A stretch of 64,000 nucleotides of DNA from Saccharobesus litoralis. Its GTDB lineage: Bacteria > Pseudomonadota > Gammaproteobacteria > Enterobacterales > Alteromonadaceae. Made by a program: the position numbers and the translations under genes. The stretch covers positions 5,062,065 through 5,126,064 of the forward strand of contig NZ_CP026604.1 in the NCBI RefSeq assembly GCF_003063625.1, in the 5' to 3' direction. Positions 29,088-38,351 of the stretch are shown here, piece by piece. Numbering within the stretch: the stretch's first letter is position 1; each line of letters starts with the position of its first letter. Under the pieces are notes generated by a model, which was given only the letters and a program-made list of their open reading frames with translations, did no database searches and was not told the DNA's origin.

Positions 29088-29444
29088 CTATTTAATCCAA
29101 ACCGCAGTGATTTTGCACACGCCATGTCTAGTGGGAAGTGAATCATCAACTTCAATGGTAACTATTGAATTGCTGCTAATAGCGATTTTTAACAACTCCA
29201 ATATTGCAGAATCTCCGTTTTGAATATCTGCAGCATCAGCTCTACAATTTGTAGCACCCCAGCTACTACTATCGTTGACATACACCCTGCTCAACCCTTG
29301 AGTGTCTGGCTCTGCGGGCCTATTTGCAGATACTGCATGAAGCCACTGAATTGAAGTAGAGCGCTTAACTGCGACTTCAGATAATGCCGAATGTGACATT
29401 AAACTTAAAATTGCTCCAGCTATTAAAATTATTTTTTTCATCAT
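29088..29444 (-). CDS. Small secreted protein of unknown function in the capsule locus
   Basis: A 118-residue protein with a clear signal peptide (MMKKIILIAGAILSLMSHSALS). The mature part of about 96 residues has two cysteines (GATNCRADAADI and GVCKITAVWIK) that could form a disulfide joining the two ends. The pattern SSWGATNCRADAADIQNGD ... IVTIEVDDSL suggests a small beta-rich domain. It is not recognised. A strong ribosome site (AAGGAAGAAAA) precedes the first ATG. It stands between the acetyltransferase and kpsC with 100-150 bp gaps on each side, so it may be an insert rather than a capsule gene. Confidence 0.75.
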   Translation of the reverse strand: MMKKIILIAGAILSLMSHSALSEVAVKRSTSIQWLHAVSANRPAEPDTQGLSRVYVNDSSSWGATNCRADAADIQNGDSAILELLKIAISSNSIVTIEVDDSLPTRHGVCKITAVWIK

Positions 29445-29559
29445 TTTTCTTCCTTATTTATCGATGCTTATCTGTATACAAATCTAATTACACTTCTTTT
29501 TAAAGTCTGATGTTTCTTACATAAACTAATATTAAAACAACTCGCCACCACGAATTTAA

Positions 29560-30183
29560 TTAACCAAGTAATGGCCGCTCCCAATAAACACCCTCCTTGA
29601 TTATTTTTGCGGGATTTCCAGCAACAGCAATGTTTTTATCTTTAAACGCTTTCGCAACTACGCTACTAATTCCAACAATACTGCCACTACCAATGTAAGA
29701 GCCTTTACATAAAACAACATGGGCACCTACCCAAACATTATCTTCAATGACTATATTTTCGGCCTGATTGATCCGTTCGTCAGTTCCCAGATCAAAGACT
29801 GCATGAGAATCAGTACTTCTGACGTCAATGTTGTAAGAAAACATACATTGAGATCCTATTTTAATTGTGGAGCTTTCCCCGTTAATAAAATTAGCACCAC
29901 CAATAGTAGTTCCATCCCCTACAGTGAATGTATTACCGTCAGAAATTTTTTGAATTACTCTACAAGTAACTCGACAATTATTTCCTATAACAATCTTATT
30001 GTTTGAGCTTTCTACAATAATTTTAACTTTATTTAAGACTGTGCCATCCCCAATCTCAATGACATTATTCTCACCAGAAATAATAAATTCACTATCATTA
30101 GCCCGAACAGAGCTGCCAATAGTTACTTTATTGTTTTTCCCAGTATCAGTTCTTTTCAATCCATCCAACATAATTAACCCCAA
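29560..30183 (-). CDS. Hexapeptide-repeat O-acetyltransferase
   Basis: A left-handed beta-helix acyltransferase of 207 residues, probably acetylating a sugar of the capsule repeat. Imperfect hexapeptide turns run from residue 18 to 110 (NKVTIGSSV, NNVIEIGDGTVL, NNKIVIGNNCRV). The likely catalytic histidine is in RSTDSHAVFD. The usual C-terminal rungs follow: IVIEDNVWVGAHVVLCKGSYIGSGSIVGISSVV and VAGNPAKIIKEG. An internal ATG at 30171 (MLDGLKRTD) is an equally possible start. Base composition here looks A+T-richer than the flanking kps genes. Confidence 0.85.
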   Translation of the reverse strand: MGLIMLDGLKRTDTGKNNKVTIGSSVRANDSEFIISGENNVIEIGDGTVLNKVKIIVESSNNKIVIGNNCRVTCRVIQKISDGNTFTVGDGTTIGGANFINGESSTIKIGSQCMFSYNIDVRSTDSHAVFDLGTDERINQAENIVIEDNVWVGAHVVLCKGSYIGSGSIVGISSVVAKAFKDKNIAVAGNPAKIIKEGVYWERPLLG

Positions 30184-30237
30184 TAGATTCCTAAAAACAT
30201 AATTTAATTCCCTATCCGCTACATATAAGCAGGCTTA

Positions 30238-32448
30238 CTACTTAGCGAAAAATCTTAAAAATGGATATTTAGAATCACGAAGAAATGCTTGCCGGTTTTT
30301 CCTAAATTTTTTGAACTTTGACTTAAAAGTCCCTTTTGTCTGTTTTTTTAAATAAATTAAGCTTCCATTATTTACTTTAGATTTACTTTTCTGTGTTTTG
30401 AGTGAGTCTTCCATGATTGAACCATTACGTCGGTACCGGTCAAATAAAATTGAATTTGCAGTAACGATAGGTTTCTGATTGTATTCGAAAGCTAATTCTC
30501 GCGAAATTAAACCTCTAATTACTTTCGGACGAATAGCAATTGTAGCGGTCATCCTAGTTCCATCGTCCATTTTTGTTTCCCTTGTCACGAATTCACCAAA
30601 GCTATAATATTCATTTAATAAATAATCAAAAAATCTTAATGTATGGCTCCAACTTGGCTTTTTGGGCTGATAAAGACACTCAATAACATCAGATGGTTTC
30701 GAGACTTTGGTATTTAGTTTTTCATGTCCATAAAATGCGTTTCCGGCATACATCAATGGTTTTTCCCACGCCATAGAAATTAACCCTACTCCGGAGTTAA
30801 TCAGCAATATAGAGTCAGAAAGTTCAATTAGATCATTAATATGTACAGAATTTGATGCTATTAAAACATTCGGCATATCTGGAATTTCATCTTCCAAAGG
30901 ATGTTTTTTAATAACAATTTTCCAGTTTAACGGTAATTGTTCAGCCGTCTCGTTTACTAGATTTATAAATTCTTGGTAACTTCCTATATCACCAATTTGG
31001 TACTTAATTACAGTATCTCCAGGGCGCTGCAATGGCACAAAAAGTACTTTTTCATGAGGTTTAATTCCCAATTCGAAGCGAAGATTATTTAAACACTCTC
31101 TGTCACCTTGCTTTTCAAGTGTATTGACCCCTGTTCTTAGCTCCTCAAAATAGCTAATAACATCTCGTTCCTGCTCATATGTAAGACAATTTTTCCAATT
31201 TATTTCATCAAAAGAATTGCTGTCCGCTAAAAAACCATTTTTATCAAAGAAAAATGAACCTGGTAAAGCCCCCCTTTCAGCTACAAAGTAATCAACGTTA
31301 TAGTTTCTACAATAATTGTAAAAATCAATCATTTTGTCTGTCGAATAAGGGTTATGAAATAGTACTTGAGTGATATTATTGTCAATTAAGAATCGCTCAA
31401 AGTCTTTGGTTCCATCAATTGAATTTTCATCAGCATACTGAATATCACCTAAAGCGGTGCGAAATTCTCTTTGGAACACAAATGGATTTTGTCTAAACAA
31501 CAAAGTCTTATTAGGGTTATGCATATCTTGCAAAACATCTGGCTCTAAACCATGCTTTTTAAACATTTTTAGTTTTTTGTTAAACAACAATTGATTACGC
31601 TCTTTTCCTTTAGTGTAATCGCTCGTTGGAAAGACTGGATGCCAAGCATGAAACAGAACTTTACCTTTAATAAGGTTTCTATCTCCGTATAATCGATAAA
31701 TGCTTTTCCAACCTTTATACACATCAATAGAATTGAAGTTTTTATAATCTAATTCGAAGGTGTCTGGTAAAGGATAAATTCGATTTAACCGAATACACCT
31801 ATTTACGAACTCTAAATCTTCATACCCCCATTTTTCAAATTGGGGATCGTTACCACCTCTAATTAAAAAATAGTCCCTATTAAACAAAGTAACCGATGTT
31901 CCTGTAGAAAACTTTTCAATATCCTCTTCGCAATTATCAATCAACTTTTGAAGGAAATAATCTTTTCGAATCTCCGGTTCAAGTTCAAAATAGATATCTG
32001 TTGCATTTTTTGTTAAATAAATGACTCCGAACATTAAAAAGCGGTCAATGAAACGATCTAATTGCTGAACTTTTATCTCGGATAAGACCGATTGATAAAA
32101 GCCATCATATGTTAAAAGGTCAATATCCTGAAAAAGGATATACGTTGCAGGACAATATGAAGCGGCAATATTTCTACAACGACCAATTGAGAATGGCTTG
32201 CTTGCTGAATTGATATATATATATGAATACCCTAAAGCTTCTGCTTTTTCCCTTACCTTGTTAGCACAACTAGCTTCAGAGCCATCATCAACTACCACAA
32301 ATTGAACATTGTTAGGAATATTTCTATCCAGCGATGCAAAATCTAATCTTTGAATCGCATCTAATCTATCTGTCGTAACCCTAATTGGTAACACAACATA
32401 TACTAATTTCTCTTCAAATTTTCCTGACAATGAAATATCTATATCCAT
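30238..32448 (-). CDS. Fused glycosyltransferase: GT2 domain plus Capsule_synth-like domain
   Basis: A 736-residue protein, the only glycosyltransferase of the locus besides kpsC/S, so probably the capsule polymerase. Residues about 15-250 are a GT-A family 2 domain like those of chondroitin-type synthases: VVLPIRVTTDRLDAI, VVVDDGSEASC, a DxD-like FQDIDLL and the GGNDPQFEKWGYEDLEFVNRC acceptor segment. Residues about 440-620 resemble the Capsule_synth fold, with KIVIKKHPLEDEIP and SDSILLINSGVGLISMAWEKP. The TTG at 32457 overlaps the kpsD stop; the ATG at 32448 with AGGAG upstream is preferred. The end product cannot be predicted. Confidence 0.82.
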   Translation of the reverse strand: MDIDISLSGKFEEKLVYVVLPIRVTTDRLDAIQRLDFASLDRNIPNNVQFVVVDDGSEASCANKVREKAEALGYSYIYINSASKPFSIGRCRNIAASYCPATYILFQDIDLLTYDGFYQSVLSEIKVQQLDRFIDRFLMFGVIYLTKNATDIYFELEPEIRKDYFLQKLIDNCEEDIEKFSTGTSVTLFNRDYFLIRGGNDPQFEKWGYEDLEFVNRCIRLNRIYPLPDTFELDYKNFNSIDVYKGWKSIYRLYGDRNLIKGKVLFHAWHPVFPTSDYTKGKERNQLLFNKKLKMFKKHGLEPDVLQDMHNPNKTLLFRQNPFVFQREFRTALGDIQYADENSIDGTKDFERFLIDNNITQVLFHNPYSTDKMIDFYNYCRNYNVDYFVAERGALPGSFFFDKNGFLADSNSFDEINWKNCLTYEQERDVISYFEELRTGVNTLEKQGDRECLNNLRFELGIKPHEKVLFVPLQRPGDTVIKYQIGDIGSYQEFINLVNETAEQLPLNWKIVIKKHPLEDEIPDMPNVLIASNSVHINDLIELSDSILLINSGVGLISMAWEKPLMYAGNAFYGHEKLNTKVSKPSDVIECLYQPKKPSWSHTLRFFDYLLNEYYSFGEFVTRETKMDDGTRMTATIAIRPKVIRGLISRELAFEYNQKPIVTANSILFDRYRRNGSIMEDSLKTQKSKSKVNNGSLIYLKKQTKGTFKSKFKKFRKNRQAFLRDSKYPFLRFFAK

Positions 32449-32453
32449 TGAAA

Positions 32454-34073
32454 TCAAACTCCTAGCACCACAGCCGCACTCACTGCGATCTGATAAATAA
32501 CTTGTGTAATATCCTTACCAAACTGCAGATACTTGGTATCCACTTTTGGTAGAACAAAAATTTCGTCGCCACCGACAACTTTCACATCTTCTAGTACGTC
32601 GGTGTCTTCTGCTAAATACTTTTCAAACTGACCGTTTTTGTGCATGACAATCACATAAGTTGAGTCTTGGCTTTGCGTGTAACCACCTGCCGAGTTTATG
32701 TAATCAATTAAATTAGACTCTTTTTCGATTGTGATGGCGCTTGGGAATACCACTTCACCATGCACTAAAATCAATGATGAGCGGCTTGGAATGCGGATCA
32801 AATCGCCTTGTTCAAGATATATATCGTCAAATGTCGCGCTATTGGTCAGTATCACTTGGCCACGAGGCTCAATGTTTTTGGCGCGCTCTACCCATTGCAA
32901 AATGAGCTCGGCTTCTTTGGCGCGCAAGGCGGCGGCTTCTTGGGTGGAAGAGCGGGCTGTTAATACACTCGACTCCAAAGATTGCAACGAGGTTTTCAGC
33001 ATTTCTTTTTGCCGAGCTTGAATACTTTTTCTAAATAATTGAATACCACTAATATCAGATAGATTATTGAGTTCAATTTGTGTCACAAGCCCTGCTAATG
33101 TCGAGCCGTGCGGCAATATGTATTCTTGCGCGCTCTCATGTTCACCTTCTACGCGCACTGAAATAGAACGTTGCTTTTGGTCTGACACAAACACCAGTTT
33201 GTCTCCACTGTATACGAGCTGTGTTTGAGCGCTGGCAATATCAAAGTAGTCGACATATTGCTCTTGACCAGAGTTGCGATAAATACGTACGTGGGTCACT
33301 TTGGGTGATGGAGTAACAAACTGACTAATATCGGCCACGCTGGCGGTTTGCTTGGCAAACTCTACCGCGACGGCTTGCCCGACTAACCCTTCCACCGCCA
33401 CAAAATTATTGCGCGGTGCAACAAATAAAGTGTCGCCATCTTGCACTTGGTGCGGCACCATAGCGCCATTAGCTAAAAAGTCGTAAAGATTGTAAGACTG
33501 GATCACTTGCCCTTGGCGAATTTGCCTAACATCTAAATAACTACCCGCTTGGGTTTGAATACCTTGTGCTTTGTCCAAAAAATATAGAATAGAGTCGGAT
33601 GATAAACCGGCATATAGTCCAGGTTGATTAACCCCTCCGGTGACATACACTTTAACGGGCTGCGCACTTTCCAGTGTGGCGTAAACATGAACATTCTTTT
33701 GAAAAACTTGTTTAACTTTTCCCAAAACAACCTGATTTAACTCACTGTTTTTAACACCACTCACGTTAACCGGCCCAACTTGCGGGATAAAAATATTACC
33801 TTGTTTATCAACGGTTAACATAGCGTCAAAGCTGGTACCTCCCCACACTTGCACCCGAATATTATCGCCTAAGGTAATTTGATAAGCCGGATTAAAACCA
33901 TTGAACGACTGATTGGCAAATTCACCATTAAACAACCATTGTCCATACACTTCAGGTTTAGCTTTCGTTTTAACTGAGGTGACTAACGCCTGACTGGCGT
34001 TAGCTTGCGCATGAAAAAAACAAGAAACTAGCCACATTGCGGCTAGCCATTTTGCTACATTTAAAATTCGCAT
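32454..34073 (-). CDS. kpsD: Capsule polysaccharide export outer-membrane protein, KpsD/Wza class
   Basis: Outer-membrane or periplasmic component that passes capsule polymer to the cell surface. The 539-residue protein has a signal peptide (LAAMWLVSCFFHAQANA). A Poly_export domain follows (YQITLGDNIRVQVWGGTSFDAMLTV, IFIPQVGPVNVSGVKNSEL), then SLBB-like domains (PVKVYVTGGVNQPGLYAGLSSDSIL; LILVHGEVVFPSAITIEK). Length is near E. coli KpsD (558). The start ATG shares one base with the kpsE stop (TAATG). Confidence 0.9.
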   Translation of the reverse strand: MRILNVAKWLAAMWLVSCFFHAQANASQALVTSVKTKAKPEVYGQWLFNGEFANQSFNGFNPAYQITLGDNIRVQVWGGTSFDAMLTVDKQGNIFIPQVGPVNVSGVKNSELNQVVLGKVKQVFQKNVHVYATLESAQPVKVYVTGGVNQPGLYAGLSSDSILYFLDKAQGIQTQAGSYLDVRQIRQGQVIQSYNLYDFLANGAMVPHQVQDGDTLFVAPRNNFVAVEGLVGQAVAVEFAKQTASVADISQFVTPSPKVTHVRIYRNSGQEQYVDYFDIASAQTQLVYSGDKLVFVSDQKQRSISVRVEGEHESAQEYILPHGSTLAGLVTQIELNNLSDISGIQLFRKSIQARQKEMLKTSLQSLESSVLTARSSTQEAAALRAKEAELILQWVERAKNIEPRGQVILTNSATFDDIYLEQGDLIRIPSRSSLILVHGEVVFPSAITIEKESNLIDYINSAGGYTQSQDSTYVIVMHKNGQFEKYLAEDTDVLEDVKVVGGDEIFVLPKVDTKYLQFGKDITQVIYQIAVSAAVVLGV

Positions 34074-35260
34074 TAGTCTTCTTTATGTTCTTTAACTGTG
34101 GCCAATATCATGACAACAATGGAGTACAACATGGCCATTAAAATACTAATCGTAACAAACCAATAAACACGTCGCGGATAAAGCGCTTCATCGGCTATGG
34201 TTGGGTGTGTCACAACAGATAAATGTTTTAACTTGCGATGCGCTTCAACTCGAGTTTGTTCTAACCCTAACAAAGCGGCTTTATATACATCAGAAGCAAA
34301 CTCGATCTGCATTGTTAAATTGCGGTATTGAATATCAAGTTGATTTAACGCCGAATCTGAACGGCTAACCAAGTGTGTTTTTTGTTCAGCTATTTGCGAT
34401 TCTATAGCATTAATTTGGCTTTTTAGCGTCACCACTTCTGGGGCCGAGGCATGCATATAAGCTAACAAGTGCTGTAACTCGGTTTTTTTACTGATCAAGT
34501 TAGAGTTAAGCTCGGCCAAGCTTGCCAGTACCGCTGCACTTTGTTGCTCGGTACTGAATATTTGCTGGCTAGATTGAAAATCTGTCAGCTGTTGGGTCAG
34601 TTCAGATAAGTTGTTATGCGCACGCTTGAGCTCTTTTTCAACAAAACTCACTTCGTCTTGGGCAACCTGCTGACCTAATTGATTAATAAACACTTCGGCT
34701 TGGCTAACAATGGCATTAATCACTTGATGGGAAAATTGCGGTTCAAAGGTTTTAACCGAAATCTCAATCAAGCCCGATACTTCATCAAATCTTACTTCAA
34801 CCTTGTCCTGATAATAGGCAAAGTAGTCTTCCATGGTGGCTTGAGTATTTAACCGGCTCAGCCAATCAGCATCAAACTCGACATAATGTTGGCGTAAATC
34901 CACGGTTTTATCTAAATGCTGAAGCATGTCTTTAGATAAAATATAGGCTTGAATTAAGTAGGCATCTTTTGACTGTCCGCCATCAATCCCTAATAAAGGA
35001 ATGGCCGACGCACTGACAGCATCTTCTGATTGTTTAACAACTACAGTGGCTGTGGATTCATATTGATCTGAGGCAATAAAAAACAAATAAGCAAACAACA
35101 CCGCCATGGGTGCTAATAGCCAAGCCGAATAATGAAACGATAAAAAAAGACGTGAAGATGTATCCGCACTGTCCTTAGCAACTCGATATCCAATTGAATC
35201 CTTAAAAAACTGCTTTGGATGAGACTTTAATTTACGCAGTTTTTTACCAAAATGTTTAAT
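34073..35260 (-). CDS. kpsE: Capsule export inner-membrane protein KpsE (probable ATT start)
   Basis: Polysaccharide co-polymerase-like protein bridging KpsM-T and the outer-membrane exporter. The first ATG (35107) would cut the first membrane helix. The frame remains open and protein-like 51 codons further, reading KHFGKKLRKLKSHPKQFFKDS then LFLSFHYSAWLLAP before the helix. Just upstream is a TAG stop. AGGAACAG lies seven bases before an ATT at 35260, so ATT is the likely start, giving 395 residues (E. coli KpsE 382). CTG at about 35236 is the alternative. A long coiled coil occupies residues about 190-320, and a C-terminal helix ends at VVMILATVKEHKED. Confidence 0.82.
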   Translation of the reverse strand: MKHFGKKLRKLKSHPKQFFKDSIGYRVAKDSADTSSRLFLSFHYSAWLLAPMAVLFAYLFFIASDQYESTATVVVKQSEDAVSASAIPLLGIDGGQSKDAYLIQAYILSKDMLQHLDKTVDLRQHYVEFDADWLSRLNTQATMEDYFAYYQDKVEVRFDEVSGLIEISVKTFEPQFSHQVINAIVSQAEVFINQLGQQVAQDEVSFVEKELKRAHNNLSELTQQLTDFQSSQQIFSTEQQSAAVLASLAELNSNLISKKTELQHLLAYMHASAPEVVTLKSQINAIESQIAEQKTHLVSRSDSALNQLDIQYRNLTMQIEFASDVYKAALLGLEQTRVEAHRKLKHLSVVTHPTIADEALYPRRVYWFVTISILMAMLYSIVVMILATVKEHKED

Positions 35261-35364
35261 GCTCTGTTCCTACCCCGTTAACAAGAGCGGCGATTATATC
35301 AAAACTTAACAAATTCGATAGTCATCAAAATGTAAAAGTTAGTATTAAATTGTAATTACAGACA

Positions 35365-36024
35365 CTACTTTGAAAGCTTAGCTTGATAACTTTCAATACC
35401 TTGATTGACATCATCGTACAAAGTTAGTTCACGGTTATCCAAAACAATACTCATGTTGCATTGCGCACGTAATGTATTCATGTCATGCGCGACCATAATA
35501 ACGTTAGCGGTTTTACGCTTTTCAGCCATGGACTCAATGCATTTTTTGCGAAAAGAGGCATCGCCAACAGAGGTGATTTCATCGATTAAATACAACTCAA
35601 AATCAAACGCCATGCTTAGTGCAAAAGCAATACGCGATTTCATGCCCGATGAGTAGGTTTTAATCGGCAGTTCAAAATAATCACCGATCTCAGAAAACTC
35701 TTTAACAAAAGCACTGGTTTTGGCAATTTGCCGATTACCATACACACGACACACAAACTCAACATTTTCTCGGCCAGTCATACTACCTTGAAAACCAGAC
35801 GCTAACGCTAAAGGCCACGAGATACGCTTGTTACTGGTAATTGTACCTTTGCTCGGAAAGTCGATACCGCCTAACAAACGCAATAATGTTGATTTACCTG
35901 CGCCATTACGCCCCAAAATAGCAACGTCGCGCCCTTCCGGTATAGTAAAAGTGACATCGCGCAGTACATATTTTTTACCTAGTTTAGTGGTGTAATACTT
36001 AGTTACATTATTTAACTCAATCAC
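35365..36024 (-). CDS. kpsT: Capsule ABC transporter ATP-binding protein KpsT
   Basis: ATPase of the group-2 capsule exporter. From the GTG at 36024, which overlaps the kpsM stop as GTGA, the product is 219 residues, the usual KpsT length. It begins MIELNNVTKYY. Walker A is GRNGAGKST near residue 43, the signature region is KTYSSGMKSRIAFALSMAFDF and Walker B is YLIDEITSVGD, all typical of the polysaccharide-exporter ABC clade. A longer reading from 36093 would only add residues antisense-free but overlapping kpsM and is not family-like. Confidence 0.93.
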   Translation of the reverse strand: MIELNNVTKYYTTKLGKKYVLRDVTFTIPEGRDVAILGRNGAGKSTLLRLLGGIDFPSKGTITSNKRISWPLALASGFQGSMTGRENVEFVCRVYGNRQIAKTSAFVKEFSEIGDYFELPIKTYSSGMKSRIAFALSMAFDFELYLIDEITSVGDASFRKKCIESMAEKRKTANVIMVAHDMNTLRAQCNMSIVLDNRELTLYDDVNQGIESYQAKLSK

Positions 36025-36821
36025 GATGCCACCATTCTTGTCCAATGACTGCGATATAAGCGTAAAGCAATAAACAAACTGGTCATAGCACACATAAACA
36101 CAAACGGATAACTCACATAGCTAGATTCAAAACCATCAATAAAGGCATCTCGAAACAATTCAATCGCATGTAAAATCGGGTTCCAAATCAGATAAACATG
36201 ATATTGCTGCGGGATCATATCTAAGGTGTAAAAAACACCAGAAACAAACAACATGGGTTTCATAATAATACCCAGTACTTTATCTGACTCAGGAAAAAAT
36301 TCGGTTAAAAAGGCGGCTATAACACCTAAGGAACTGGCAAACACCACTAAGGTTAGAATAATAACAAAGCACTTTAACACGTCTTCAATCGCGACTTGAT
36401 AACCAGCCCACCAAAATAAGGCCAATAAACTACAAGCCACAAAAACAAAAATCATCACTTCAAGAATAATACGCGCAATAAACGCAGCAAAAGGCTTAAC
36501 GTATCGGTAATGAAATAAACCTTTATTGGCCGATGCGGCAGATTTACAACGGTTGAATAAATTTTGGAACAGCAAAAAAGGTACGATACCGGTAAATATA
36601 AAAATTGGGGTTTCTACACCACCAAAGCCTTCACGCGCGCGCGCACCAAAAATCACAGAAAACATCAGCACGTGGGCAATAGGCTCAAGCAATGCCCAGA
36701 TAAAGCCAATGCGATACGCACCAAAGCGAGTTTTCACTTCACGAATAAGCAGCGCAAGAATGACATCTTTTAATACAACAATGGCTGAGCGCTTTTTGCT
36801 AGTTTCACCTGTTATAAACAA
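36021..36821 (-). CDS. kpsM: Capsule ABC transporter permease KpsM
   Basis: ABC-2 type permease moving the capsule polymer across the inner membrane. The 266-residue protein has LIREVKTRFGAYRIGFIWALLEPIAHV near the N-terminus, then six hydrophobic segments including FVSGVFYTLDMIPQQYH. No ATG precedes the conserved region. TTG at 36821 is the first plausible start, but no clear ribosome site supports it, so the N-terminus is uncertain by several residues. It is first gene of the kps run and 4-base coupled to kpsT. Confidence 0.9.
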   Translation of the reverse strand: MFITGETSKKRSAIVVLKDVILALLIREVKTRFGAYRIGFIWALLEPIAHVLMFSVIFGARAREGFGGVETPIFIFTGIVPFLLFQNLFNRCKSAASANKGLFHYRYVKPFAAFIARIILEVMIFVFVACSLLALFWWAGYQVAIEDVLKCFVIILTLVVFASSLGVIAAFLTEFFPESDKVLGIIMKPMLFVSGVFYTLDMIPQQYHVYLIWNPILHAIELFRDAFIDGFESSYVSYPFVFMCAMTSLFIALRLYRSHWTRMVAS

Positions 36822-37251
36822 AACAATACATAGTTAATAAAAAGTCGGCGCAGTATAACACCAGACAAGTCTATAGAGGCAAGAAACAAGCATGAATATC
36901 GCGATAACTGACGCCTAGTACGCCGTACCAAGTTGATCCTGCTAACAATTATTCAGCGCAATAAATTTAATAAACCATAGATCGTTTAATACTTTTAACT
37001 ATGGGAATTAATCTAGCGACTTTTGTGGAAAATAACCGTTTTAAAGTATCGAGTTATTTGTGGGCGAGCATTCATGCTTGTGAACCTGCAAGCTTAACCC
37101 AAAAGAGCAAGACTACAGAATTTTGTTCCCGAAAAATTCATAGTAGCAGCATCCATGCCGGAACCCAAAATAATAGCTCCGAAGCCAAGTCTCGCCGACA
37201 CCTATAACAATTACTGAGCCCACGTTATATGAACATCATTTTTCAGCCCAG
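36822..37251. other. Intergenic region upstream of kpsM
   Basis: About 430 bp containing the kpsM promoter and the 3' side of the SGNH gene. The only recognised item is one inverted unit of the 42-bp repeat (37056-37094). A 68-codon plus-strand frame at 37001-37207 runs across that repeat and is not convincing. No RfaH ops (GGCGGTAGC) element was found. Confidence 0.5.
37056..37094 (-). repeat. Inverted unit of the 42-bp repeat family
   Basis: TTTGTGGGCGAGCATTCATGC followed by TTGTGAACCTGCAAGC is the reverse complement of units in the array at 38352-38500. With that array it brackets the SGNH lipoprotein gene in inverted orientation. Confidence 0.72.
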
Positions 37252-38229
37252 TTACAACCTGATTAACTTAGAATCGATTTGTTGATTGAGCAACAAAACT
37301 TGTTGTTGAGCTTGCTGTAACGGCAAGCCTATAGGTAAATTAGGACGTAAATGGCCGGTCGTGTTTAACCAAGCATCGCGTTGTAAGCGCATTTTTTGTT
37401 TATGTAATTTAACGACTTGGTCTGGTTGACGATAATAAGGTTTTAACATTTCTCGCACGTTGGCTGATTGCGCGGCTTGTGAAAAGCCTAAAAATTCGAA
37501 CAAGGTTTGGCTCCAAAGCCAAGCTCCTGCATCATTTAAGTGAATGCCGTCGGTTTGTAAACGATAACTCGGCTCTAGTTGGCGCTGGGTATCTAGTTTA
37601 TTTTGCATAGCGCCCCATAAATCAGCAACTAACCAGCCATGTTCTGCTTGAGCCAACAACCAGTCGCGCTGCGGTTTTAACACGTTTTGATTGTATGTAG
37701 AGGGCGCTACAGTACCACTTTGCGCATCATAAATTGGTGAGGTAAGGTGAATAATATCAATGCCACGAGCGACAACTTGACGATGTAAATCCGTGATCCC
37801 TTGTTGATACAAAGCAAAATGCTGCGCGGAATAATCTTGATATATGCCACAATTAATCCCGTACGTGGCAATGACTAAATCGGGTTGGGTTTGTTCTAAC
37901 ACTCGGCTTAAACGTTCCGACAACACAGGGCGGGAAAATTTACCATTGGCATGGCCCGCTTCGCTTAAGCCAGATACGGTTTCGCTACTTAAACCTAGGT
38001 TAATTATCTCAAATTGTTGCTGGGGAAATTTAGCTCGTAAAAGTGCATCTAAATGAGCGACTACATGGCCTTGATAGGTGGTGCTGTCACCCAAAAAAAC
38101 AATACGTTGACTATTCGCTACAAGCTGCTGGGCGCTTTGCCTGTCATCCATACGCAACTGGCATCCCAAAATTAACAGCGCACTTAACATGACAATGAGT
38201 AAACGTATCAACGAAGCCACCCGTTCCAA
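37252..38229 (-). CDS. SGNH/GDSL-family lipoprotein hydrolase
   Basis: A putative esterase or deacetylase at the cell envelope. The 325-residue protein has a lipoprotein signal (LLIVMLSALLILGC, lipobox LILGC). SGNH blocks follow: the nucleophile Ser in VFLGDSTTYQG near residue 48, Gly in NLGLSSETVSG, Asn in YGINCGIY, and the Asp/His pair in DGIHLND near residue 230. Substrate is unknown. Relatives of this fold often deacetylate polysaccharides, and it lies next to a capsule locus with its own acetyltransferase, but a link is only conjecture. Confidence 0.8.
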   Translation of the reverse strand: MERVASLIRLLIVMLSALLILGCQLRMDDRQSAQQLVANSQRIVFLGDSTTYQGHVVAHLDALLRAKFPQQQFEIINLGLSSETVSGLSEAGHANGKFSRPVLSERLSRVLEQTQPDLVIATYGINCGIYQDYSAQHFALYQQGITDLHRQVVARGIDIIHLTSPIYDAQSGTVAPSTYNQNVLKPQRDWLLAQAEHGWLVADLWGAMQNKLDTQRQLEPSYRLQTDGIHLNDAGAWLWSQTLFEFLGFSQAAQSANVREMLKPYYRQPDQVVKLHKQKMRLQRDAWLNTTGHLRPNLPIGLPLQQAQQQVLLLNQQIDSKLIRL

Positions 38230-38351
38230 CCAAACAAAATGCCATTGTTACCCTCCAACCCTCGCGCGGCAATGTACAAAACCACGCAAAATTTATCACT
38301 TTATGATGAATAGATCATGTTACGTCTAACATGAGCCTAGGCACTTTAAGT

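Noticed and set aside
36025-36093. Longer kpsT N-terminus
   Set aside because: It overlaps kpsM coding sequence and is not family-like; GTG 36024 gives the standard KpsT length with a GTGA overlap.
37001-37207. 68-codon plus-strand frame
   Set aside because: It runs through the 42-bp repeat, has no ribosome site and no recognisable protein pattern.
36822-37251. RfaH ops / JUMPStart element ahead of the capsule genes
   Set aside because: No GGCGGTAGC core was found on either strand in the upstream region.
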